12,531 bases of DNA from Bacteroidota bacterium. GTDB taxonomy: Bacteria; Bacteroidota; Bacteroidia; Bacteroidales; UBA10428. The notes below the pieces were generated by a model. It was not told the origin of the DNA. It ran no database searches and saw nothing but the letters and a program-made list of their open reading frames with translations. The stretch spans positions 1 through 12,531 of the forward strand of contig JAHEEB010000032.1 of NCBI GenBank assembly GCA_024640925.1, read 5' to 3'. Positions 7,283 to 12,531 of the stretch are shown here, in pieces; the stretch's first letter is position 1; the number at the start of each line of letters is the position of its first letter. The position numbers were made by a program, and so were the translations under genes.

Positions 7283-7314
7283 TTGTTTTGGAATTGAAAT
7301 TTTTGCTAATTTTG
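7283..7314 (+). promoter_or_regulatory. Promoter of the first UPF0175/DUF3368 module, leaderless layout
   Basis: TAATTTTG (7307-7314) matches the TAnnTTTG consensus exactly. A TTG (7283-7285) lies 21 nt upstream of it. The antitoxin ATG starts 4 nt after the box, so transcription should begin at or next to the start codon. Confidence 0.6.
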
Positions 7315-7318
7315 AAAT

Positions 7319-7546
7319 ATGAAACATATAACATTAACAATACCTGATAGCTTGAATCTCAACGAGAAAGATACAAAGAGATTCCTGGCAGCTAAGATGT
7401 TTGAGTCAGGAAAACTTTCTCTTGGTCAAGCGGCTGATTTGGCAGAATTATCTAAAACTACTTTTTCAGAAATATTAGGTGATTATGGAGTTTCACTAAT
7501 AAATTATCCATCATCTGATATTTTGCGAGATGCAGCCCAATTCTGA
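7319..7546 (+). CDS. UPF0175-family antitoxin, module 1
   Basis: This 75-aa protein matches the UPF0175 family, small helix-turn-helix proteins encoded upstream of DUF3368 PIN proteins. The N-terminus MKHITLTIPDSL is a family-like strand. The helical region GKLSLGQAADLAELSKTTFSEILGDYGVSL (about 31-60) includes the putative DNA-binding helix-turn-helix. The C-terminal NYPSSDILRDAA probably contacts the toxin; this is inferred. About 42 of 75 residues are identical to the module 2 antitoxin at 8356. The gene overlaps its toxin by 17 nt. The start follows a consensus -7 box by only 4 nt, so no ribosome-binding leader is expected. Confidence 0.85.
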   Translation: MKHITLTIPDSLNLNEKDTKRFLAAKMFESGKLSLGQAADLAELSKTTFSEILGDYGVSLINYPSSDILRDAAQF

Positions 7547-7994
7547 AATTATAATATCAGATACAAGTTGTCTAATTCTACTCAATAAAATTAATGAGTT
7601 GGATTTATTAAAGGCAATAGCTTTAAATGTTTATATAACACCTACAATTCAAAAGGAATTTGGCATAGAATTGCCTTCATGGATATCTATTAAATCGCCA
7701 AGTGACAATCACTATCAAAAGATTTTAGAAATGGATTTAGACGATGGCGAGGCAAGTGCAATTGCCTTATCCTTGGAAGTTGATAATTCCATTTTACTAA
7801 TTGATGATTTGAAAGGAAGAAAAATAGCAGAGCGGTTAAATTTGAGATATTCCGGGACTTTTGGACTAATATTAAAAGCAAAACAAATTGGTAGAATTAA
7901 AAGTGTGCGTGAAATTCTGGAGAAAGTAAAAGGAACCAATTTTAGATTTAGCGAAAAATTGCTCAGTGCCATTATCGAGGAGGCAGGTGAATAA
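7530..7994 (+). CDS. DUF3368 PIN-domain toxin, module 1
   Basis: This 154-aa protein is a DUF3368-type PIN nuclease, a VapC relative. Motifs in order are IIISDTSCLILL (D11), KEFG (E43), DLDDGEASAIAL (69-80, with E74) and LLIDDLKGRKIAE (89-101, with D92-D93). These are the expected metal-binding acids, so the enzyme looks active. The only practical start overlaps the antitoxin frame by 17 nt, because the next methionine is beyond residue 60. This implies coupled translation. It is clearly related to the module 2 toxin (shared ISDTSC, GE-SAI, RRIAE/RKIAE and SGTFG/TGTVG segments) but well diverged. The end of repeat copy B begins 14 nt after its stop. Confidence 0.86.
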   Translation: MQPNSEIIISDTSCLILLNKINELDLLKAIALNVYITPTIQKEFGIELPSWISIKSPSDNHYQKILEMDLDDGEASAIALSLEVDNSILLIDDLKGRKIAERLNLRYSGTFGLILKAKQIGRIKSVREILEKVKGTNFRFSEKLLSAIIEEAGE

Positions 7995-8007
7995 ACTACC
8001 AGTGCCC

Positions 8008-8289
8008 AATAAATAGGAGTTCATGTGGGCTAACAGCCCAACCCCGATGGGCTCACCGGCAGGTAATCGAATAAAAGGAGGGCAAACACGCTAAAACCGG
8101 AGAGGTAAATTAAAAAACAAAGAGGTGGATAAAGCATGTTTTTTCAAGTTTTGCTATTAAAAAAAACCGAGTGAACTATTCGTCAGATGTAGATATGTTT
8201 AACGAACCGCCGTATACCGGCCGTTATCCCGATGTACATCGGGAGTGGTGTGTGAGGGTGGCGATGTGAAATATTTCGTATCTTTCCCT
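8008..8289 (+). mobile_element. Group II intron-derived non-autonomous element, copy B
   Basis: This shorter direct copy of the element at 6036 shares both ends, the GGGCTAACAGCCCAACCCCG segment, the GCAAACACGCTAAAA segment, and the whole right part from TAAAGCATGTTTTTTCAAG onward. It lacks the tandem expansion and the segment carrying the right-hand CATGAACTCC arm. It has an extra short stretch (AAATTAAAAAACAAAGAGG) near 8107-8125. The domain V-like 5' strand starts near 8203. The 18-bp palindrome recurs at 8227-8244, and the domain VI-like hairpin spans 8263-8282. It has no coding capacity. It sits between the two paralogous toxin-antitoxin modules. Confidence 0.7.
8203..8282 (+). ncRNA. 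Domain V/VI-like structured RNA remnant in copy B
   Basis: It has the same arrangement as copy A, with small changes: ACCGC pairs with GTGGT around the palindrome at 8227-8244. The domain VI-like hairpin reads GATGTGAA...TTCGTATC. Relative to copy A, a C-G pair has become U-G, so pairing is kept despite the substitution. The tip reads TACCGGCCGTTA, which pairs less well than copy A's TACCGGCAGGTA. Catalytic activity is not expected. Confidence 0.5.
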
Positions 8290-8320
8290 TGATTGGTGGC
8301 AAGCGTTGCAAAATAAGTCC

Positions 8321-8351
8321 TTTTAGTTATTTAATAAATTTTGTATCTTTG
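8321..8351 (+). promoter_or_regulatory. Promoter of the second UPF0175/DUF3368 module, leaderless layout
   Basis: TATCTTTG (8344-8351) is an exact TAnnTTTG match, with a weaker TTTTAG (8321-8326) at about the -33 distance. The antitoxin ATG begins 4 nt after the box, the same spacing as in module 1, although the surrounding sequence is not otherwise alike. Confidence 0.58.
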
Positions 8352-8355
8352 GTTA

Positions 8356-8583
8356 ATGAAAACATTAACAGTTAACATACCTGATACATTGGACTTTGAC
8401 AATAAAGATCTTGCAATGATACTTGCATCAAGACTTTATGAACAAGGTAAATTGTCTCTTGGGCAAGCCGCAGAATTAGCAAACTTATCAAAAAGGACAT
8501 TTGCTGAATTATTGGGAAAATATGGTGTTTCAATATTTAATTATCCTGCCTCTGATTTATCAAAGGATGTAGCAAATGCATAA
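8356..8583 (+). CDS. UPF0175-family antitoxin, module 2
   Basis: This 75-aa paralogue of the module 1 antitoxin begins MKTLTVNIPDTLDF. It contains the helix-turn-helix region GKLSLGQAAELANLSKRTFAELLGKYGVSI and ends NYPASDLSKDVANA. I chose the ATG at 8356 rather than the in-frame TTG at 8341. The ATG gives exactly the same length and N-terminus as its paralogue, and the TTG lies upstream of the -7 box. It overlaps the toxin gene by 8 nt. It probably represses its own promoter together with the toxin, as is usual in these modules. Confidence 0.85.
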   Translation: MKTLTVNIPDTLDFDNKDLAMILASRLYEQGKLSLGQAAELANLSKRTFAELLGKYGVSIFNYPASDLSKDVANA

Positions 8584-9031
8584 GACTATAATTTCGGATA
8601 CAAGTTGTTTTATTATTCTTGCTAATATTGGAGAATTAGAGTTATTGCGTAAAGTATATGGACAAATCACAACTACAACTGAAATTGCCACTGAATATGG
8701 GGATAAACTTCCCGATTGGGTTGAAATAAAAGAAGCTAAAGATAAATACCGCCAACAACTCTTAGAAATGCAAATTGATAAAGGAGAATCGAGTGCAATT
8801 ACACTTGCTTTGGAGACTCCTGATAGCACATTGATTTTAGATGATTATAAAGCACGAAGAATTGCTGAACAACTTCAAATTTCTTATACTGGCACTGTGG
8901 GTGTCTTAATTAGAGCGAAACTCATGGGATTGATAACTTCAATCAAACCCCTTCTTGAGAAAATTAAACTGACTGACTTCCGGATTTCAATAGATATTGA
9001 GATTCAAGCTCTTAGAGAAGCTAATGAATAA
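8576..9031 (+). CDS. DUF3368 PIN-domain toxin, module 2
   Basis: This 151-aa DUF3368-type PIN nuclease has IISDTSCFIIL (D8), ATEYG (E40), IDKGESSAITL (E71) and LILDDYKARRIAE (D89-D90). All metal-binding acids are present, so it appears functional. The C-terminal part (ISYTGTVGVLIRAKLMGLI onward) is the usual DUF3368 helical region. Translation is coupled to the antitoxin by an 8-nt overlap. The divergence from module 1 suggests either an old duplication or separate acquisition of two related modules. Cross-neutralisation therefore cannot be assumed. Confidence 0.86.
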   Translation: MHKTIISDTSCFIILANIGELELLRKVYGQITTTTEIATEYGDKLPDWVEIKEAKDKYRQQLLEMQIDKGESSAITLALETPDSTLILDDYKARRIAEQLQISYTGTVGVLIRAKLMGLITSIKPLLEKIKLTDFRISIDIEIQALREANE

Positions 9032-9230
9032 GTGAAATAAACGCCTGCTACCAATAAACACAATAGCGAGCGTACGGATTACAGGGGTTTCGGGCGTTTG
9101 TGGCTCGTAAATAAAAGTAGCTGTAAACTGATAGGTTATCACCACGCGCTTCGCGCACGTCTCGTTGTTATCAACCGTTACCACCCATTTAACAGACAAA
9201 AACAAACAAATGCAGACACATAAAGCCCAA
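9032..9230. repeat. Hairpin-rich intergenic block closing the accessory region
   Basis: This stretch is richer in GC than its surroundings and contains several inverted pairs. AAACGCC (9039-9045) pairs with GGCGTTT (9093-9099), CGAGC (9067-9071) with GCTCG (9103-9107), and a tight GCGC-TTC-GCGC hairpin lies near 9144-9154. The direct repeat GGTTATCA / TGTTATCA flanks the last hairpin. No ORF is convincing. It resembles the structured ends that trail accessory genes in Bacteroidetes, but that is a recollection and the block occurs only once here. Confidence 0.35.
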
Positions 9231-9241
9231 TTGCAGATTTC

Positions 9242-9274
9242 TTTTGATAATTAATATTGTACAGTGAACCTTTG
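9242..9274 (+). promoter_or_regulatory. Candidate promoter of the LytS/LytTR/hydrolase operon
   Basis: TTTTG (9242-9246) is followed after 20 nt by AACCTTTG (9267-9274), one mismatch from TAnnTTTG. The kinase ATG lies 27 nt further on. The spacing is right for a Bacteroidetes promoter, but the match is imperfect. Confidence 0.42.
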
Positions 9275-9301
9275 TATCATGTCTAATAAAAATAAAATGC
9301 C

Positions 9302-10321
9302 ATGAATAAAAGAACTGTATTAATTTTTATGCAAGTGGTCTTTTGGATAATTGCTTTTAGTTTCACGTTTTTGCTTCAGTTTAAAAATCTCCAATTTGTT
9401 AATTTTTCGAATTATAAACTTTGTGAAAGTCTTATTGTTAGTTTATGGTTTGTTGGAAATTTTTATTTGTTTTATGCTTACCTTGTACCAAAGCTTTTGG
9501 CTAATAACAAATTCAAGTTATTTGTTTTATGCCTGATAGCTTTTCTTATCATTTCCCCTGTCACTATTAGCTTCCTTTTGCTCCTGAATAAAACAATATT
9601 TTCAATAACCGGACAAAATAGCATAACAATTGTGGGATTTCTGGGTGGTTTGTTTGGTTCGATTATTACAGGGGGTATAGGGCTTTCTTATAGAATTATG
9701 GTTGAATGGATATACGATGCACATAAGAAAACAGAACTTGAAAATAAAAACCTGGAAAGCGAATTACAACTGCTAAAAGCTAAGCTTAATCCCCATTTCC
9801 TGTTTAATACAATAAACAACATAGATGCGCTTATTGAAGAAAGTCCTAAAAAAGCATCTGAACTTCTTTCAAAACTATCCGATTTATTAAGGTATGTACT
9901 GTACGAAGTAGAATCTGATAAAATAGAATTAACGCAGGAAATAAACATAATTGAAAAATATATTGAGTTACAACGCATAAGAGTATCAAATACTGAAAAT
10001 ATTCATTTAAATATTAATTCCGCTGATCTAAATTATACAATTCCTCCAATGCTTTTCATCCCTTTTATTGAAAATGCATTTAAGCATAGTGATTTGAATA
10101 AGTCGGATCAACATATTAGTATAGAATTAAATTGCATTAAAAACACTGTGAAGTTTACTTGCAAAAACAATTTCGTACTCCATGAAAAGACAGAAGGTAT
10201 TGGTTTGGAATTGATAAAGAAACGATTGGAGTTGTATTATCCAAACTCATTTAGTTTAGATATTTATAGAAAAGAAAATATATACGAGGTTAATCTCTTT
10301 ATTGATTTGCATGAAAATTAA
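9302..10321 (+). CDS. LytS/YpdA-type sensor histidine kinase
   Basis: This 339-aa membrane sensor kinase has four predicted helices (about 8-27, 43-63, 71-95 and 108-130), a short coiled linker (140-160) and a His_kinase (PF06580)-type domain. The phospho-acceptor motif is LNPHFLFNTIN (162-172, H165). The ATP-binding domain has IPFIENAFKHS (253-263, N-box) and EGIGLELIKKRL (298-309, G-box). There is no large periplasmic domain, so the signal is probably sensed within or at the membrane. The response regulator gene overlaps its last 11 nt, showing that the two form a pair. The first ATG follows the candidate promoter by 27 nt and gives the expected family length. Confidence 0.9.
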   Translation: MNKRTVLIFMQVVFWIIAFSFTFLLQFKNLQFVNFSNYKLCESLIVSLWFVGNFYLFYAYLVPKLLANNKFKLFVLCLIAFLIISPVTISFLLLLNKTIFSITGQNSITIVGFLGGLFGSIITGGIGLSYRIMVEWIYDAHKKTELENKNLESELQLLKAKLNPHFLFNTINNIDALIEESPKKASELLSKLSDLLRYVLYEVESDKIELTQEINIIEKYIELQRIRVSNTENIHLNINSADLNYTIPPMLFIPFIENAFKHSDLNKSDQHISIELNCIKNTVKFTCKNNFVLHEKTEGIGLELIKKRLELYYPNSFSLDIYRKENIYEVNLFIDLHEN

Positions 10322-10991
10322 TTGTATTGTGGTTGAAGACGAACCACTCGCTCAAAAAAAGCTTGAAAGTTTCATTCAAAAGACAGACTTTCTTTCTTTG
10401 CAAAAGACTTTTAACAATGCTATTGAGGCAATTGGTTACATAAAAACGAATTCCCCATCATTGGTATTTCTCGACATTGAAATGAAAGACCTTACAGGGA
10501 TTCAAATGTTAGAATCACTTTCAGAAAAACCGAAAGTAATCATCACTACAGCTTATGAAAAATATGCAATAAAAGGTTATGACTTACAGGTTAGCGACTA
10601 TTTATTAAAGCCAATAACTTACGAGCGATTTTTGAAAGCCTGCAATAAAGTTTTTGATGAATTGCACCTGAAAGCGATTGGAAAAGATAAAATTTTTATA
10701 AAGACAGAATACAGACTTGAAGGCATCTTTTTAGATTCTATCTTATATATTGAAGGAATGAGAGATTATAGAAGAATTGTAACTAAAGATAAATCTATTA
10801 TGACATTACAAACATTTAAAGAGTTACAGGATATTTTGCCCGGCAAAAACTTTTGCAGGGTCCACAATTCCTATATTGTAGCCATTAAAATGATTGAAAG
10901 TGTTGAAAGAAGCAGGATAAAGATTGGAGATAAATATATTCCAATAAGCGATTCTTTTAATAAAGATTTCTTTCAAAGAATAAAATTGTAA
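10311..10991 (+). CDS. LytTR-family response regulator
   Basis: This 226-aa protein has an N-terminal receiver domain: acidic pocket VVEDEP (7-12), phospho-acceptor D55 in LVFLDIEM, T80, and K100-P101. A C-terminal LytTR DNA-binding domain (about 125-226) includes ILYIEGMRDYRRIV and FCRVHNSYIVAI. I chose the ATG at 10311 over an in-frame TTG nine nt upstream, because MKINCIVVEDEP is the standard receiver start. It should bind direct repeats upstream of target genes when phosphorylated by the overlapping kinase. The serine hydrolase 26 nt downstream is probably in the same transcript. Confidence 0.91.
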   Translation: MKINCIVVEDEPLAQKKLESFIQKTDFLSLQKTFNNAIEAIGYIKTNSPSLVFLDIEMKDLTGIQMLESLSEKPKVIITTAYEKYAIKGYDLQVSDYLLKPITYERFLKACNKVFDELHLKAIGKDKIFIKTEYRLEGIFLDSILYIEGMRDYRRIVTKDKSIMTLQTFKELQDILPGKNFCRVHNSYIVAIKMIESVERSRIKIGDKYIPISDSFNKDFFQRIKL

Positions 10992-11017
10992 AATAAATTT
11001 TAAACTCAAAAAAACTC

Positions 11018-12475
11018 ATGAAAAATATAAATTATATATTGTTTTTAAAGAATAAGTTAAGGGGCATTGCCTGTATTTTTACCTTTATAGGTCTTTGCAT
11101 GTATACAAATGCTAATGCGCAAGTGATAACTGATCAAAAAGTTATTGATGATTTTCTTAAGAAGACAGTAAAAGCTTATAATATACCAGGACTTGCTGTA
11201 GCTATTGTAAATGATAAAGGAATTATTTATTCATTCTCTTATGGAGAATCCTCGCCTGGTATAAGAATTACTTCGAATACACCGTTTATGCTGGGATCAA
11301 CTACAAAAACGTTTACAGCACTGGCTATAATGCGATTGGTTGAAACCGGGAAAGTGGAAATTGATTCTCCAGTGAAAAAGTATCTGCCAAAATTCAAGCT
11401 TGCTTCTCCGGAATTTGAGAATACCATTACAATCCGTCACCTGCTTAACCATACAAGCGGTTTATCAGATGCAGGAATGCCATATACCTCATTGGGTGAA
11501 AATAGTTTGGAAGAAGAAATGATTTTATTACAACAGTGTAAATCCACCACTACACCTGGTAAGAAATATGAATATTTTAATGATAACTATCGCCTTCTCG
11601 GGCTTGTAATTGAAAAAATGAGTGGAATGAAATATGGAGAATATCTTTATTCAGAAATTTTCAAACCCTTATCAATGACGTCAACTTTTGCCGGCCCCAT
11701 TGGAGTTAAAGGCCTTGCCCCTGGGCATGGTGAACTATTTGGATTTCCATTCAGACGCGAACAAAAGTATCGGCCAGGAGCCTTACCATCAGGTTATGTT
11801 GTTTCAAGTGCATCAGACATAGCACATTTTCTAATTGCTGAACTCCGCGCTGGTAAGGGAGATACAGGTGTGCTTAACCCGGAAACTGTAAAATTAACAT
11901 GGCAACCCCCGCAAAATATAAAAGGAGGATATGCTATGGGATGGATGGTCTTTGATACCATCAGTAAAATACCTTTCCTTGCTCATGGTGGTTCACTTGA
12001 AAACTATCATTCCTTTTTTTATTTAAATCCAAAACTTAACACCGGCTTTGTATTTCTTATGAATCAAGGTGGATTGTTACCAATGCTTGGTGGTTTCGGC
12101 ACACTCAGAAATGGACTTATTAAAATTTTAGATAAAGAGCAACCTAAGAATGGGTCAGGGTTCTGGCCTGTTGTTATAGTTTTAGTTTGTTTTCTTTTGG
12201 TTGCAGCAATAGAGATTTTCGTAACAATAAGGTTAAAAAATTGGCAAATCAGGACAGAGCAAAAAAAGAAATGGAAAAGATGGGCTGGAATTTTGTTTGA
12301 GTTCGTATTTTCGTGCTTCTTACTTTATTGGCTTTATAAAGGTTGGTTTATGTTTTACAGTATATTGCCAGAATTATTCTTTTTACTGTGGATTATGATT
12401 ATACTAGGACTAATACGAAGCATTGTAAAAATATGGACTATTATAAAAAATCCAGGAATTTTGTTCAATAAATAG
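11018..12475 (+). CDS. Class C beta-lactamase/PBP-like serine hydrolase with C-terminal membrane segments
   Basis: This 485-aa secreted hydrolase has the serine beta-lactamase/penicillin-binding (PF00144) fold. An N-terminal hydrophobic signal segment (about 17-34, ending ANAQ) is followed by the catalytic domain (about 40-365). Catalytic motifs are STTK (S94, K97), YFN (Y186-N188, the YxN motif) and HGG (323-325) in place of KTG. After a short linker come three hydrophobic stretches (about 383-405, 424-442 and 447-472) that should anchor the protein with its enzyme domain outside the cytoplasm. Such proteins are often esterases or peptidases acting on D-amino-acid peptides or peptidoglycan rather than true beta-lactamases; substrate and resistance phenotype cannot be read here. 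It starts 26 nt after the LytTR gene, so it is probably its co-transcribed output or sensor partner. It is intact. Confidence 0.88.
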   Translation: MKNINYILFLKNKLRGIACIFTFIGLCMYTNANAQVITDQKVIDDFLKKTVKAYNIPGLAVAIVNDKGIIYSFSYGESSPGIRITSNTPFMLGSTTKTFTALAIMRLVETGKVEIDSPVKKYLPKFKLASPEFENTITIRHLLNHTSGLSDAGMPYTSLGENSLEEEMILLQQCKSTTTPGKKYEYFNDNYRLLGLVIEKMSGMKYGEYLYSEIFKPLSMTSTFAGPIGVKGLAPGHGELFGFPFRREQKYRPGALPSGYVVSSASDIAHFLIAELRAGKGDTGVLNPETVKLTWQPPQNIKGGYAMGWMVFDTISKIPFLAHGGSLENYHSFFYLNPKLNTGFVFLMNQGGLLPMLGGFGTLRNGLIKILDKEQPKNGSGFWPVVIVLVCFLLVAAIEIFVTIRLKNWQIRTEQKKKWKRWAGILFEFVFSCFLLYWLYKGWFMFYSILPELFFLLWIMIILGLIRSIVKIWTIIKNPGILFNK

Positions 12476-12531
12476 TGATTCATCAAGTTGGATTATTGAA
12501 GATTATTATACAGCAATTGAGATGCCAAAAT
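12476..12531. other. Short downstream sequence to window end
   Basis: Only 56 nt remain after the hydrolase stop. No hairpin terminator or new gene start can be recognised. Confidence 0.4.

Noticed and set aside
8341..8355. TTG at 8341 as the start of the second UPF0175 gene
   Set aside because: It lies upstream of the TATCTTTG box. The ATG at 8356 gives an exact length match to the paralogue.
10302..10310. TTG at 10302 as the response regulator start
   Set aside because: It adds only three residues before the standard receiver start MKINCIVVEDEP.

Overview
The window looks like chromosomal DNA from a Bacteroidota (Bacteroidetes) bacterium, probably Bacteroidales/Marinilabiliales-like. It is AT-rich and Shine-Dalgarno sequences are mostly absent. 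Promoter-like TAnnTTTG (-7) elements sit about 20 nt downstream of TTG boxes, as in Bacteroidetes sigma-A promoters. The gene families are typical of that phylum: a MacB/FtsX-type permease ending in NPVDSLKYE, a LytS/LytTR pair, a Crp with a KHIASFL..SQETLSRIR helix-turn-helix, and UPF0175/DUF3368 and DUF6364/PIN modules. No rRNA, tRNA or CRISPR array was seen.

Layout. Positions 1-479 hold no convincing gene. A large ABC-transporter permease (480-2813, minus) is followed by a three-gene minus-strand cluster at 3116-4046: a DUF6364-like antitoxin, a PIN toxin and a small unknown ORF. Next on the minus strand are a GT1/UGT-type glycosyltransferase (4187-5374) and a Crp/Fnr-type regulator (5447-6010).

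The accessory core is 6036-9301. Two direct copies of one GC-richer element lie at 6036-6487 and 8008-8289. Their right halves resemble domains V/VI (the 3' end) of a group II intron, but they encode no reverse transcriptase. Both carry the same 18-bp palindrome where one strand of domain V should be. Copy A also contains a 28-bp unit repeated five to six times. Between the copies lie an orphan 151-aa gene, a 143-bp MITE-like inverted-repeat element, an 11-bp-stem hairpin and a UPF0175/DUF3368 (VapBC-like) module. Immediately after copy B is a second, paralogous UPF0175/DUF3368 module. In both modules the -7 box ends exactly 4 nt before the antitoxin ATG, so both mRNAs are predicted to be leaderless or nearly so.

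The right side (9302-12475) is a plausible plus-strand operon: a LytS-type sensor kinase, an overlapping LytTR response regulator, and a secreted or membrane-anchored class C beta-lactamase-like serine hydrolase with three C-terminal membrane segments. This suggests an envelope-sensing circuit.

The most unusual content is the palindrome-modified, intron-derived repeat pair bracketing a gene plus toxin-antitoxin cassette, next to a duplicated toxin-antitoxin module. All family assignments are from reading the sequence; no database was searched.
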